This document shows, one piece after another, positions 1 through 10,502 of a stretch of DNA of 64,000 nucleotides. A model generated the notes under the pieces. That model did not search any database, was not told the DNA's origin, and was given only the letters and a program-made list of their open reading frames with translations. The translations under genes were made by a program, and so were the position numbers. Source of the DNA: Nisaea sp. (lineage in GTDB: Bacteria; Pseudomonadota; Alphaproteobacteria; Thalassobaculales; Thalassobaculaceae); NCBI RefSeq assembly GCF_017640745.1, contig NZ_JAEPQA010000003.1, positions 62,001 to 126,000 of the forward strand, given 5' to 3'. Position 1 is the first letter of the stretch. The number at the start of each line of letters is the position of its first letter.

Positions 1-275
1 TCCCGGTCTGCGATGGTCTGTGCGACGAGCAGGCCGATGCGGTCGTCGCGCCGGTTGGCGACGGCCTCCCCGAGCAAAAGCGACTGCCGGGCCAGCAGGG
101 TATCGAGCTTGGCGGCGAGGTCGGCCTTCGACTCACGATAGGTAATGGTTCCGTAAATCGCGATGAGGACCGCGAAAACGACCACGATGATCGGCACAAA
201 CCGCGTCAGGTATCGCGTGCTGATCGATTTGAGGACAGGTTGATGCCCCGGACGGGAGGCGGGCGGATTAGTCAT
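1..275 (-). CDS. Membrane-anchored sensor/signalling protein, N-terminal fragment (truncated by window edge)
   Basis: Reverse strand from ATG at 275 reads MTNPPASRPGHQPVLKSISTRYLTRFVPIIVVVFAVLIAIYGTITYRESKADLAAKLDTLLARQ..., a TM helix then a coiled periplasmic start. Output domain is outside the window. Confidence 0.6.
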   Translation of the reverse strand, partial: MTNPPASRPGHQPVLKSISTRYLTRFVPIIVVVFAVLIAIYGTITYRESKADLAAKLDTLLARQSLLLGEAVANRRDDRIGLLVAQTIADR

Positions 276-774
276 TCAGAACCGCCGCCGGGATCTTCGC
301 GATCACGGGCCATGTCCGGTCGGCGATCGCGATGTTTTTGTCGAGATCCGCTTTCCAGAGCGCCTGTGTTGCGCGATCGAGCTGCAGGTACAGCTTGCCT
401 TCGACCAGCAGGAACACTTCGGGGTCGCCGTCGAACTTCTGACCAACGGCAACGCCATAGGCACAGAAGCCTCCGTAGCTCGGCACATAGAGGCGCGGCT
501 CGAGGAGAAAGGCCTCGCGGCGCGCCGCCGAGGCGAAGTGGTAGGTTGCGCCTTCGTAGGTCGCGGCGAAGGCGGCGTCGCCGCGCTCGGCGCGGCCGAC
601 GACGAAATAGGCGACCGGATCGTAGCCGCGGAGCGCCAGTCCGTTCTCGCTCAGATTGCGGGACGGAGTCGCGCCGAAAGCCTGGGCGCACCAGAAAAGC
701 GCCGCGATGAGCGCGGCGAGCGCCAGCGGTCTCAGGTCAATTGGTTGAAGGGCTTTGCTCTTGTTGCACTTCAT
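268..774 (-). CDS. YHS domain-containing protein (exported)
   Basis: Translation has an N-terminal hydrophobic segment and the YHS-like core GLALRGYDPVAYF...YHFASAARREAFLLEPRLYVPSYGGFCAYGVAVG. Internal Met start chosen (MKCNKSKALQ). Stop overlaps the start of the next gene. Confidence 0.8.
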   Translation of the reverse strand: MKCNKSKALQPIDLRPLALAALIAALFWCAQAFGATPSRNLSENGLALRGYDPVAYFVVGRAERGDAAFAATYEGATYHFASAARREAFLLEPRLYVPSYGGFCAYGVAVGQKFDGDPEVFLLVEGKLYLQLDRATQALWKADLDKNIAIADRTWPVIAKIPAAVLND

Positions 775-966
775 GCGAAGTCCCGCGAATCGTTTGCAAA
801 AACAATATCCGCGCATTTCGTTACCAATTCCTAAACCCGGCCGTTTCTCATCCGCCGCTCGGAACGGCAATTGTTCCCGCGCGGCGGCTGGATCGGGCGG
901 CGAAATCCGTTAGGATGCCGCCCGAAACCGGGAACCGGTGCGACACAGGCGACAGGAGTCAAGGAA

Positions 967-1905
967 ATGGCAAGGCCGACCAGGGTGGAAATTACGGAAG
1001 TCGGGCCGCGCGACGGCCTTCAGGCGGAGCCGAAATTCGTCCCGACGGAGCTCAAGATCAAATTGATCAACGAGCTGATCGACGCGGGCGTGAAGCGCAT
1101 GGAGTTCTCCTCCTTCGTATCGCCGCGCGCGGTGCCGCAGCTGGCAGATGTGCTCGATGTCCTCGCCGGCATAGACCGCACCAAGGGCGCCGTGCTGGCG
1201 GCTCTCGTCCCGAACGTGAAGGGCGCGATCCGCGCCGCCGAGGCCGGCGTGGACGAGATGATCGTCTTTGTCTCCGCCTCCGAGAGCCACAATCAAAAGA
1301 ACGTGAACCGCTCCACGGACGAGTCGCTCGCCGGCTTCGCCCAGGTGGCGAAGATCGCCGAGGAGGCGAAGATCCCCGTCTCGGCGGCGATCGCGACTGC
1401 CTTTGGCTGCCCGTTCGAAGGCAATGTGCCGGCCGAGAGGCTCGGCTATATCGCCAAGCATTTCGTCGATTTCGGCTTCCAGAGCGTGGCGCTCGGCGAC
1501 ACCACCGGCATGGCGACGCCGCCGCTGGTCTCCCGCAACGTGCGCTACCTCAAGGAACATGTGCCGAGCCTGCCGATCCATCTGCACTTCCACAACACGC
1601 GCGGCATCGGTCTGGTGAATGTCGTGGCTGGCCTCGACGAGGGCGTGACCCACTACGACAGCTCCTTCGGGGGTGCCGGCGGCTGTCCCTTCGCGCCGAA
1701 GGCGACGGGCAACATCTGCACCGAGGATCTGGTCTATCTCATGCACGAGATGGGGATCGAGACCGGTATCGACCTGGAGAAGCTGATGCATATCGCGAGC
1801 GAGGTCGAGGAGGCGCTGGATCATCCGCTGCCGGGCCAGGTGATGAAGGCAGGCCCGCGCCTGCAGCTTCATGGCATGGGGGATGTGCAGACGGCGGTGG
1901 GCTGA
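967..1905 (+). CDS. mvaB: Hydroxymethylglutaryl-CoA lyase
   Basis: MARPTRVEITEVGPRDGLQAEPKFVPTELKIKLINEL...GDTTGMATP...HFHNTRGIGLVN...GGAGGCPFAPKATGN; HMGL-like TIM barrel motifs. Confidence 0.9.
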   Translation: MARPTRVEITEVGPRDGLQAEPKFVPTELKIKLINELIDAGVKRMEFSSFVSPRAVPQLADVLDVLAGIDRTKGAVLAALVPNVKGAIRAAEAGVDEMIVFVSASESHNQKNVNRSTDESLAGFAQVAKIAEEAKIPVSAAIATAFGCPFEGNVPAERLGYIAKHFVDFGFQSVALGDTTGMATPPLVSRNVRYLKEHVPSLPIHLHFHNTRGIGLVNVVAGLDEGVTHYDSSFGGAGGCPFAPKATGNICTEDLVYLMHEMGIETGIDLEKLMHIASEVEEALDHPLPGQVMKAGPRLQLHGMGDVQTAVG

Positions 1906-1910
1906 TCCCG

Positions 1911-3071
1911 ATGCCGCTTTCCGATATCCGGGTCGTCGATCTGACCCGCATTCTGGCAGGACCGTTCTGTACCCAGCTGCTCGCAGATATGGGCGCCGAA
2001 GTGATCAAGGTCGAGACGCCGTCCGGCGACCCGGTCCGTGATCAGGGCGTCATCAAGCATGGCGTGAGCTGGTACTTCGCCCAGTTCAACCGCAACAAGC
2101 GCTCCGTCGTGCTCGATCTCTACACGGAGGAGGGCAAGGAGACGCTTGGGCGGCTGATCGAGACAGCAGACGTCCTGGTGGAGAATTATCGCCCGGGCGT
2201 GCTCGCCAAGATGGGCTTTACCCAGGCGAGGCTCGACGAACTGAACCCGAACCTGGTCGTCACCAGCATCAACGGCTACGGCTCGACCGGACCATATGTC
2301 GATCGGCCGTCCTTCGATTTCATCGCCCAGGCCATGAGCGGCTTCATGAGCGTGAACGGGGCGGACGGCGAAGACCCGATGCGGGCGGCGCCGCCGATGA
2401 GCGATCTGATCGCGGGGCTCTATGCTGCCTTCGGAACGCTCGCGGCGCTGCATGCACGCGGTCGCATCGGCAAGGGACAGCGCGTCGAATCCTCGCTGAC
2501 CGGCGGGCTGATCAGCATGATGGGGTATCTGTCGGCGGAATATTTCGCGACGGGCAAGGTCCCGAAGCGCACCGGCAACGATCACCCGATCGTTGCGCCG
2601 TACGGCCTGTTCCGGGCCTCGGACGGGATGGTCGCCGTGGCTCCGTCGAACGATGCCTTCGTGGTCCGTTTCCTCAACTGCATCGGGCTCGGCCATTTGC
2701 TGGAGCAGCCGGATTACGCGACGAACGAGCGCCGGATGCGGAACCGGCCGGCGCTCAACGCGGCGATCAACGAGACGATGGAAAAGCAGACCGTCGATCA
2801 CTGGATCGCGGCGATCAACAAGGCGGGCTGTCCCTGCGGCCGGGTGATGAATCTCGAGGAGGTCTTCAGCGACCCGCAGGTGCTGTCGCAGGATCTTGTC
2901 TTGGATGTCGAACAGCCGGATGGTAGCACCATTCGCATGACCGGCTTCCCGGTCAAGCTATCCGACACACCGGCGAGGCTCCGCCGACCTGTTCCGGCCC
3001 TCGGAGCGGATACGGAGGCCGTCCTGGCATCTCTCCGCCCGGTGCCCGAAGACAGAGGAGATTCCGCATGA
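1911..3071 (+). CDS. CaiB/BaiF family CoA-transferase (class III)
   Basis: MPLSDIRVVDLTRILAGPFCTQLLADMGAEVIKVETPSGDPVRDQG..., typical family III CoA-transferase N terminus. Confidence 0.9.
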   Translation: MPLSDIRVVDLTRILAGPFCTQLLADMGAEVIKVETPSGDPVRDQGVIKHGVSWYFAQFNRNKRSVVLDLYTEEGKETLGRLIETADVLVENYRPGVLAKMGFTQARLDELNPNLVVTSINGYGSTGPYVDRPSFDFIAQAMSGFMSVNGADGEDPMRAAPPMSDLIAGLYAAFGTLAALHARGRIGKGQRVESSLTGGLISMMGYLSAEYFATGKVPKRTGNDHPIVAPYGLFRASDGMVAVAPSNDAFVVRFLNCIGLGHLLEQPDYATNERRMRNRPALNAAINETMEKQTVDHWIAAINKAGCPCGRVMNLEEVFSDPQVLSQDLVLDVEQPDGSTIRMTGFPVKLSDTPARLRRPVPALGADTEAVLASLRPVPEDRGDSA

Positions 3072-4030
3072 GCGACCGGAAGGGTCTGTTCAACACCTCC
3101 GCCTATGGCGGCCCCGGCTGGTCCGGCCGCGAGCGCACTCACCGCGAGGAGATCGGCGATCTCTGGGCGCCCTCGGGCATCGATACGGAATGGGCGCCGC
3201 TGAAGAGCGTGCTGATGCATCGCCCGGGCGCGGAGCTCGATATCTCGCACAACGATCCGGACGCGGTGCAGATGCTGGCGCCGGTGGATCTCGGGCTCGC
3301 CCGGGCGCAGCACGACGCGATCGCCGAGGCCTACCGGGCGAACGGCGTCGAGGTGCATTATGTCGACCCGCCGGCGACGCCCTCGCCGAACCAGATGTTC
3401 TGCGCCGATCTCTTCGTCATGACGCCCGAGGGCGCGATCCTGGCCCGTCCGGCCTCGACTGTGCGCGCGGGCGAGGAGCGGCTGGTCGCCCGGCGGCTCG
3501 CGGATATCGGCGTGCCGATCCTCCGGACCCTGCGCGGCGACGCGCTGTTCGAGGGCGCGGACCTGATGTGGCTCGATCCGGAGACCGTGATGATCGGTCT
3601 CGGCCAGCGCACCAACGCCGAGGCGGCGATGCAGATCGACGACCTGATGGCCGACATGGAGATCGAGACCATTCCGGTCGACATGCCGTTCGGCTGCATG
3701 CATTTCATGGGCCTGCTCCGGATCATCGACAAGGACCTGGCGGTCTGCTGGTGGCGCCGCACGCCGCATGCGACGGTGCGGACGCTGGAGGAGCGTGGCT
3801 ACAAGGTGATCTGGCTGCCGGAGGGCCCGGATCTGGAGCTGAACCGGGCGATGAACATCGTCACGCTTGGCCCGCGCAAGATCCTGATGTGCGCCGGGTA
3901 CGACGCGGTGCAGAAGGTCTACGAGGATGCGGGCGTGGAATGCATCACGGTCGATTGCTCGGAGCTGGTGAAGGCGGCGGGTGCGATGGGCTGCCTGACC
4001 GGCGTCATCCACCGCGAGGCGGTTGGCTGA
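3068..4030 (+). CDS. Amidinotransferase / arginine deiminase / DDAH superfamily protein
   Basis: Motifs FEGADLMWLD, MHFMGLLRIIDKDLAV and C-terminal GAMGCLTGVIHRE (candidate catalytic Cys). ATGA overlap with the upstream CoA-transferase. Confidence 0.8.
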   Translation: MSDRKGLFNTSAYGGPGWSGRERTHREEIGDLWAPSGIDTEWAPLKSVLMHRPGAELDISHNDPDAVQMLAPVDLGLARAQHDAIAEAYRANGVEVHYVDPPATPSPNQMFCADLFVMTPEGAILARPASTVRAGEERLVARRLADIGVPILRTLRGDALFEGADLMWLDPETVMIGLGQRTNAEAAMQIDDLMADMEIETIPVDMPFGCMHFMGLLRIIDKDLAVCWWRRTPHATVRTLEERGYKVIWLPEGPDLELNRAMNIVTLGPRKILMCAGYDAVQKVYEDAGVECITVDCSELVKAAGAMGCLTGVIHREAVG

Positions 4031-4065
4031 TCTGCCAAAGGATCTGAAACAAGCGGCCGCGCGGC

Positions 4066-4278
4066 TCAGAAGTCCGTCGTGCGGCCCTTGTGCTCCCAAT
4101 CGCCGAAACGTGTCGGCTCCGGCCCGTCATAGCCGCCGATCTCTTCCGCGTTCGGCGCGCCTTTCGTCTCCGGCTTCAGCTGGGCCGGAACGACGAATTC
4201 CGAGGCGTCGAGCACCTTGCGAGTCGTGCCGGCACCCTTGACCGTGACTTCGGTAAAGCTTCGATTCTTCTCGCTCAT
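4066..4278 (-). CDS. DUF1674 / SDHAF4-like succinate dehydrogenase assembly factor
   Basis: Short protein ending GGYDGPEPTRFGDWEHKGRTTDF, the C-terminal signature of the DUF1674/SDHAF4 family. Confidence 0.85.
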   Translation of the reverse strand: MSEKNRSFTEVTVKGAGTTRKVLDASEFVVPAQLKPETKGAPNAEEIGGYDGPEPTRFGDWEHKGRTTDF

Positions 4279-4398
4279 GCACCTTTATATGCGCTCTCGT
4301 TTGCGCCTCGCCAAGTCTTGATCGGGCGATAGCCGTTCCCACCTATCAATCGGTCCAGAGGGCTCTCCGGATCATTTGGCAAGGAATCAGAGGAAGAA

Positions 4399-5262
4399 AT
4401 GGGTTACGCGCGCACTGCTTTGCTTCTGGCCGGGATGACGGCGCTGTTTCTCGGCGTCGGCTATCTGCTCGGCGGCGAGGCGGGCATGCTGATGGCGCTG
4501 GTCTTCGCGGCCGGCATGAATCTCTTCACCTACTGGAATGCCGACAAGATGGTGCTCGGCATGTACGGCGCGCGGGAAATCCAGCGCGGCGACCTGCCGT
4601 GGTTCCACGATATGGTCAGGGACCTCGCGGCGCGCGCCGAGCTGCCGATGCCGAAGGTCTATCTCATCGACCAGGCGCAGCCGAACGCCTTCGCGACCGG
4701 GCGCAATCCGGAGAATGCCGCCGTCGCGGCGACCCGGGGCCTGCTCGAGCTGATGAGCCGCGAGGAGGTGGCGGGCGTCATGGCGCATGAGCTCGCCCAC
4801 GTGAAGAACCGCGACACCCTGATCATGACCATCACCGCGACCATTGCCGGCGCGATCTCCATGCTGGCCAATTTCGCGCTGTTCTTCGGCAACGACCGGA
4901 ACAATCCGATGGGGCTGATCGGCACGCTGGCCATGATGTTCCTCGCGCCCATCGCCGCCATGCTGGTGCAGATGGCGATCAGCCGCTCGCGGGAATACGA
5001 AGCGGACAGGATCGGTGCCGAGATCTGCGGGCGGCCGCTCTGGCTCGCCTCGGCGCTGGCCAAGCTGGAGAAGGGGGCGCAGGCGATCGACAATCACGCC
5101 GCCGAGCGGAACCCGGCGACGGCGCACATGTTCATCATCAATCCGCTACATGCCCATGCGGTGGACAACCTGTTCTCCACCCATCCGAACACCCGGAACC
5201 GCATCGCGGCGCTCGAGCGGATGGCCGGGACGCGCGGTGCGGTGCAGGGGCCTTGGGGCTGA
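4399..5262 (+). CDS. htpX: Zinc metalloprotease HtpX (M48B)
   Basis: [26 protein letters not shown]...NADKMVL...[18 protein letters not shown]; HExxH motif and TM helices. Confidence 0.95.
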   Translation: MGYARTALLLAGMTALFLGVGYLLGGEAGMLMALVFAAGMNLFTYWNADKMVLGMYGAREIQRGDLPWFHDMVRDLAARAELPMPKVYLIDQAQPNAFATGRNPENAAVAATRGLLELMSREEVAGVMAHELAHVKNRDTLIMTITATIAGAISMLANFALFFGNDRNNPMGLIGTLAMMFLAPIAAMLVQMAISRSREYEADRIGAEICGRPLWLASALAKLEKGAQAIDNHAAERNPATAHMFIINPLHAHAVDNLFSTHPNTRNRIAALERMAGTRGAVQGPWG

Positions 5263-5265
5263 AGC

Positions 5266-5293
5266 GCCGATGTCTTAAGGCCGATGTCTTAAG
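5266..5293. repeat. Perfect tandem duplication, 2 x 14 bp (GCCGATGTCTTAAG)
   Basis: GCCGATGTCTTAAG at 5266-5279 repeated at 5280-5293, between the convergent htpX and MCP genes and covering the MCP stop codon. Confidence 0.9.
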
Positions 5294-6623
5294 ACTGCTT
5301 GGGCGTCAGGTCGTTCAGCAGGCGCATGACATCGTCGGAAGCCATTCCGGCCTCGTGAACGAGTTGGATGGCCTTGTCGAGATTGCCTGAATTGAAGGCC
5401 TCGGCGGCGGCAATGCCCGCGCGGTGAACTTCCTTATGCGGCCCGACGAGGGCTTTCCAGGCCGGATGGCCGGTGAGTTTCGGGTCCTGCTGGGAATCGT
5501 ACCATTTGCCGAGGCGGCAGCTGTGGTGGTCGGCAAGTTCCTTCGGGTTCAGCTGGGTTCTGCCCACGATCATCTGGGCAAGGCGGCGCATCCAGATCAT
5601 GTGATCGGACTTTGCCGCATGAATGGTCGCGTTCGGGGTCCCGAGCTTCACGAATTCATCGATGCTCTTGGCGACGATCGGCGCAGTCTTCTCGAGCGTG
5701 CTGATCGCACCGTCGATGAGCTCGACGTTCTCTGCGCTCATCTTTGCGATGACCGAAACGCCACTCGCGATCTCGCTCGTGGCGGCTTCCTGCTCGATCA
5801 GGATTCCGGCGACCTGCTCCATGCGGTCGGTGACCGATGATATTCCAACCGCAAGGCGCTCCATCTCGGAGCCGGCGGTGTCGATGGAGGTGCGTCCGCC
5901 CTCGACCTTCTCCGCGCCGTCGCGCATGACCTCGACGATCACGTTCATTTCCGACCGCAGCTCGCCGATGCGGGAGCGGATGTCTTCGGTTGCGCCTGCG
6001 GTCTGGTTCGCGAGGTTCTTCACCTCGCCCGCGACGACCGCAAACCCCTTGCCGGCTTCGCCTGCCCGGGCCGCTTCGATTGTGGCGTTCAGGGCAAGGA
6101 GGTTCGTCTGTTTCGCGATCGCTTCGATAGTGGAGACAATCTCTCCGATCTTGTTGGAGGCTTCGGCCAGCGCCTCGACTTTCTCGACCGCCGACTGCAC
6201 GACCTCGAACACAGCGCCCATCGCCGACACCGCCTCGGTCGTCGCCCGTTTCCCGGCTTCCGAAACCTGCACGGCTTCCTTGGCCTCGTCGGCCGCCGAC
6301 TCGGACGTGGCGCTGATGCTCTGCACCGTCGCGGAAAGCTCTTCCACGGCCGCGGCGATCGATTGTGTACGGTCGTCGACCTCACGCACCGAGCGGGTCA
6401 TTTCGGCGACCTGCCGGACGCTCTGGTTGGCTGTGACCGACATCTCGACCCATTTTTCGAGCTGGGATTCGGCGTTGAAAGAACCGCCAAGCGCGGTGAT
6501 GACTTCAGCCGTGCGGTCCCCGAGATAAGGCTCAAGCAGGTCGGCCTTCCGCGTCAGCAGAGCGTCAATGAACTCATCCGGGATCAGGGTGGCGTCGTCG
6601 AGCGTGACGGTATCGGCAGCCAT
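5289..6623 (-). CDS. Soluble methyl-accepting chemotaxis protein with C-terminal CZB (zinc-binding) domain
   Basis: MCP signalling tip [40 protein letters not shown]-terminal [13 protein letters not shown]...[15 protein letters not shown] is CZB-like. No TM segment apparent. Confidence 0.92.
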   Translation of the reverse strand: MAADTVTLDDATLIPDEFIDALLTRKADLLEPYLGDRTAEVITALGGSFNAESQLEKWVEMSVTANQSVRQVAEMTRSVREVDDRTQSIAAAVEELSATVQSISATSESAADEAKEAVQVSEAGKRATTEAVSAMGAVFEVVQSAVEKVEALAEASNKIGEIVSTIEAIAKQTNLLALNATIEAARAGEAGKGFAVVAGEVKNLANQTAGATEDIRSRIGELRSEMNVIVEVMRDGAEKVEGGRTSIDTAGSEMERLAVGISSVTDRMEQVAGILIEQEAATSEIASGVSVIAKMSAENVELIDGAISTLEKTAPIVAKSIDEFVKLGTPNATIHAAKSDHMIWMRRLAQMIVGRTQLNPKELADHHSCRLGKWYDSQQDPKLTGHPAWKALVGPHKEVHRAGIAAAEAFNSGNLDKAIQLVHEAGMASDDVMRLLNDLTPKQS

Positions 6624-6802
6624 TTTTTTCTCGCCTTCGATTTTAATTCGTTCTGCATACTTTACGGGGAACGTTAAATTTGTGCGAACGAACTGAAGAT
6701 GATCAGATTTATCCGCAAGCGGAACTGGTCCCGCGAACGCGCATAGCGGGTTTGCCGCGAAATGTCTGGCCTGCCGGGCGCAATCTGCATTATCCGACAC
6801 TG

Positions 6803-8101
6803 ATGGAAACCGAACGCAAACAGGATGTCTCCGCTGCGAGAAGTGTCGCCTTCGATCTGCTCCGCGCGGTTCTGACCAAGAACACGCCGCTGGACGATGC
6901 GATCGCGGTGCATGACGGGCTGAACAAGCTGCCCCGGCGTGACCGCGGCTTTGCCCGGAGCATCGTCGGCGTGGCGCTGCGCCGCCTCGGCCAGATTGAC
7001 GCGCTGATCGACAGTTTCATCGAGAAGCCGTTACCCCGTAAGACCAGCACCGTGCGCGACATTCTCCACCTCGCGGTCGGGGAACTGATGTTCCTCGATG
7101 TCGCGCCCCATGCTGCTGTCGACAGCGCGGTGACGCTGGTGGAGAGCCGGGGACACCCGAAATTCAAGGGCCTGGTCAACGCGGTGCTCCGCCGGACGGC
7201 AAAGGAGGGCCGCGAACGGCTCGCCGACCTGCCGGTGGAGCTCAACTACCAGCCCTGGATGATCGAGAGTTGGCAGACATCTTATGGTGTCGATATTGCG
7301 CATGCGATTGCGGAGTCGTCCCTGACGGCGCCGACGCTCGACATATCGGTGAAAGCCGATCCGGACCTCTGGGCCGAGAAACTCGAAGCGGTCCTGCTGC
7401 CGACCGGGTCTCTGCGTCGTGAGTTCGACGGCGCCATAACCGGTCTGCCGGGGTTCGAGGAGGGCGCCTGGTGGGTGCAGGACGCCGCCGCCGCCCTGCC
7501 GGCGAAGCTGCTTGGCGACATCGAGGGCAAGCGGGTCTTCGACCTCTGCGCCGCGCCCGGCGGCAAGACGCTGCAGCTCGCCGCCATGGGCGCGAACGTG
7601 CTCGCCGTCGACCGCTCTCCGAAGCGTCTCAAGCGTCTGGAGCGCAATCTCGACCGCCTCGGCCTTCGCGCCGGCATCGCGGCGGCCGACGTCACCGAAT
7701 GGAAGCCGCCCTATCAGCCGGATGCGATCCTGCTCGACCCGCCCTGCACGGCGACCGGCACGATCCGGCGCCATCCGGACATTCTCCATGCCAAGGGGAT
7801 CGGCGATCTCGCCAAGCTGACGAATCTGCAGTTCCGCCTGCTTGCCAAGGCGGCGGAGATGCTGCAGCCCGGCGGCAGGCTGGTCTATTGCACCTGCTCG
7901 ATGCAGGCGGAAGAAGGCGAGGTCCAGGTCGCCCGCGCTCTGAAGGAATTGCCGCTGGAGCGCGACCCAGTGACGGCGGCGGAACTCGGCGGGCTCGGGG
8001 ATCTGATCACGCCGGACGGAGACGTCCGCACCGGTCCCCATCTCTGCAAGGAACTCGGCGGTTTCGACGGGTTCTTCATCGCACGGTTCCGGAAGAGATA
8101 G
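6803..8101 (+). CDS. rsmB: 16S rRNA (cytosine(967)-C(5))-methyltransferase RsmB-like
   Basis: NusB-like N terminus, then [45 protein letters not shown] motifs. Confidence 0.92.
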   Translation: METERKQDVSAARSVAFDLLRAVLTKNTPLDDAIAVHDGLNKLPRRDRGFARSIVGVALRRLGQIDALIDSFIEKPLPRKTSTVRDILHLAVGELMFLDVAPHAAVDSAVTLVESRGHPKFKGLVNAVLRRTAKEGRERLADLPVELNYQPWMIESWQTSYGVDIAHAIAESSLTAPTLDISVKADPDLWAEKLEAVLLPTGSLRREFDGAITGLPGFEEGAWWVQDAAAALPAKLLGDIEGKRVFDLCAAPGGKTLQLAAMGANVLAVDRSPKRLKRLERNLDRLGLRAGIAAADVTEWKPPYQPDAILLDPPCTATGTIRRHPDILHAKGIGDLAKLTNLQFRLLAKAAEMLQPGGRLVYCTCSMQAEEGEVQVARALKELPLERDPVTAAELGGLGDLITPDGDVRTGPHLCKELGGFDGFFIARFRKR

Positions 8102-8133
8102 CCGCCCTTGTCCGCCGCCGGGCAACCTGATAG

Positions 8134-8808
8134 GTGAAAGCCATGCAGCAGAAAACGCGAATTGCTCCCTCGATCCTGGCGGCGGATTTCGCCCGGCTCG
8201 GGGCGGAAATCGAGGCGATCGACAAGGCCGGCGCCGACTATATCCATGTCGACGTGATGGACGGTCATTTCGTGCCGAACATCTCCTTCGGTCCGGCGGT
8301 CACCAAGGCGGTGCGCGGGGTGACGAAGAAGACCTTCGACGTGCATCTGATGATCTCTCCGGTCGATCCCTATATCGAGGCTTTCGTCGATGCGGGCGCC
8401 GACATCATCACCGTGCATCCGGAGGCGGGCGCGCATACCCACCGCACGCTGCAGCTGATCAAGTCCTTTGGCAAGAAGGCGGGGATTTCGCTCAATCCGG
8501 GAACCCCGGTCGAGGTCGTGGACAACCTGATCGACCTTTGCGACCTGATCCTCGTCATGTCGGTGAACCCCGGCTTCGGCGGACAGAAATTCATCGACAG
8601 CCAGCTCGCCAAGATCGAGGCGATTCGCAAGCGCATCGACGCGACCGGCCGCACCATCGACCTCGAGGTCGATGGCGGCGTGACGGCGGAAACCGCACCG
8701 CGCTGCATCGCCGCGGGGGCCGACCTGCTCGTCGCCGGGACCGCCGTTTTCAAGGGCGGACCGGAGGCCTATGCTGCGAACATCGCGGCGATCCGGGGGG
8801 CGGGCTGA
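8134..8808 (+). CDS. rpe: Ribulose-phosphate 3-epimerase
   Basis: [45 protein letters not shown]...[11 protein letters not shown]. Start may be the GTG at 8134 or the ATG at 8143. Confidence 0.95.
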   Translation: MKAMQQKTRIAPSILAADFARLGAEIEAIDKAGADYIHVDVMDGHFVPNISFGPAVTKAVRGVTKKTFDVHLMISPVDPYIEAFVDAGADIITVHPEAGAHTHRTLQLIKSFGKKAGISLNPGTPVEVVDNLIDLCDLILVMSVNPGFGGQKFIDSQLAKIEAIRKRIDATGRTIDLEVDGGVTAETAPRCIAAGADLLVAGTAVFKGGPEAYAANIAAIRGAG

Positions 8809-8836
8809 CGATCGGCCGGGCCTTTTGGGGGCTGTG

Positions 8837-10459
8837 ATGCGCACACTGAAGGAACTCTACTTCGCCTCGCCGATCTACCGCTGGCGTCTCGGGGCGAAAC
8901 CTCTCATCGGCTTCAGGGATCGGCTCTCCGACGATCTTCCCGGCGACGCCGACGGCGGCCGCGCGATCCTCGAAGGGCGTATGCCCTATACCCAGGGCAC
9001 GATCGCGCTCGGCGAGGATGCCTGGGCGCGGGAGCCGGGCGAGCCGGGAGCGCTCGAACATCTGCACGGATTTTCCTGGCTGCGCGACCTCCGCGATCTC
9101 GGTGGCGAGGCGGCGCGGCTCCGGGCGCGCGAGCTCGTCGACGGCTGGCTCGAACGCCATGACGAGTGGGACGCGCTGATCTGGCGTCCGGACATCCTCG
9201 GCGCGCGGCTGGCGGCCTGGATCGGCAATTACGACTTCTTCGGCGCGTCCGGCGACGATGCCTTCCGGGCGGATTTCTTCGACTCGGTCGGGCGCCAGTA
9301 CCGTCACCTCTCCGGCGATATCGAGGCCTCCGCGCCCGGCGCACGCCGCCTGCTCGCGGCCAAGGGGCTGTTCGCGGCGATGGCGGTGGTCGGCGAGGGC
9401 GAAGGGAAATTTGCGCAGGCGCTGCACTGGCTGCACCGGGAACTGGGGAGGCAGGTCCGTGCAGACGGTGGTCACATCTCTCGCTCGCCCGCTTTGCAGG
9501 TCTCCGTACTGGCCGATCTGGTCGAGATCCGGCGGGCGCTCCGCCTCGCCGGGCTGGAAGACGAGATGCTGGACGAGCGGATTTCTTCGATGACCGCGAT
9601 GCTCCGGATGCTGCGCCATGGCGACGGCGGGCTCGCGGTCTTCAACCATGCGACCGAAGGGCCGGTCGGGTTCATCGACAGCCTCATTGCGCAGGCCGAA
9701 AACAAGCGCAAGTCGCAGCTCTCCGCACCGGAGAGCGGGTTCGAGCGGCTGATCGCCGGGCGCACCTGCCTGATCATGGATACCGGCAAGCCGTCCTCCG
9801 CCGACCATGCCGCCCATGCGGGACTGCTCTCCTTCGAGCTCAGCGTCGGCAAGCAGCGCATGATCGTCAATTGCGGCGCCAGCCCCGCCGATCCGAAATG
9901 GGACAACGTGCTGCGCGCCACGGCGGCGCATTCGACACTGGTCGTGGACGACCGCAACGCGGCGGAGATCGAGAGCGACGGGACCGTCGGCAAGCGCCCG
10001 GGCAAGGTTGCGGCGCGGCGCATGGACCAGGACGGCGACATGCTGGTCGAGGCCGAGCATGACGGTTACCTGCCGACCCACGGGTTGAAGCATTTCCGCC
10101 GGGTCTATCTCGCGCGTAGCGGCGACGATATCCGGGTCGAGGACAAGCTGCTCTATACCGGCGATCCAGGCGACATTCCCGCCGAGGCCTGCATCCGCCT
10201 GCATCTGCATCCGAAAGTCCGCGCCTCGATTATCCAGAGCGGGACGGCGGCGCTGATCCGGCTCTCCAGCGGCTCCGGCTGGCGCCTGCGCTGCGACCGC
10301 GGGCTGGCGCTGAACGAGAGCGTCTATTTCGGCCAGGACGGCAAGTTCCAGCGCTGCGAGCAACTCGTCATCCGCGAGCCGCTGGCCGATATCCGTGCGA
10401 GCGGGGAGGTGACCATGCGCTGGGCCCTGCAGCGGGAAGACGGCAAGGCGGCCGGTTGA
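8837..10459 (+). CDS. Heparinase II/III family protein
   Basis: Helical N-terminal domain plus C-terminal heparinase_II_III-like segment (SFELSVGKQRMIVNCGASPADPKWDNVLRATAAHSTLVVDD). Confidence 0.85.
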   Translation: MRTLKELYFASPIYRWRLGAKPLIGFRDRLSDDLPGDADGGRAILEGRMPYTQGTIALGEDAWAREPGEPGALEHLHGFSWLRDLRDLGGEAARLRARELVDGWLERHDEWDALIWRPDILGARLAAWIGNYDFFGASGDDAFRADFFDSVGRQYRHLSGDIEASAPGARRLLAAKGLFAAMAVVGEGEGKFAQALHWLHRELGRQVRADGGHISRSPALQVSVLADLVEIRRALRLAGLEDEMLDERISSMTAMLRMLRHGDGGLAVFNHATEGPVGFIDSLIAQAENKRKSQLSAPESGFERLIAGRTCLIMDTGKPSSADHAAHAGLLSFELSVGKQRMIVNCGASPADPKWDNVLRATAAHSTLVVDDRNAAEIESDGTVGKRPGKVAARRMDQDGDMLVEAEHDGYLPTHGLKHFRRVYLARSGDDIRVEDKLLYTGDPGDIPAEACIRLHLHPKVRASIIQSGTAALIRLSSGSGWRLRCDRGLALNESVYFGQDGKFQRCEQLVIREPLADIRASGEVTMRWALQREDGKAAG

Positions 10460-10502
10460 TGCGGCTGGCCCCCATCACCGGCGGGAAGGTATAAGGGCGC
10501 CC

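Noticed and set aside
741-1910. Forward ORF extension upstream of the CoA-transferase (741..3071 in the track)
   Set aside because: Overlaps the HMG-CoA lyase reading frame and has low-complexity Arg/Gly-rich translation; the real start is ATG 1911.
8750-10363. 537-aa minus-strand ORF
   Set aside because: Antisense to the heparinase gene; no domain signatures.
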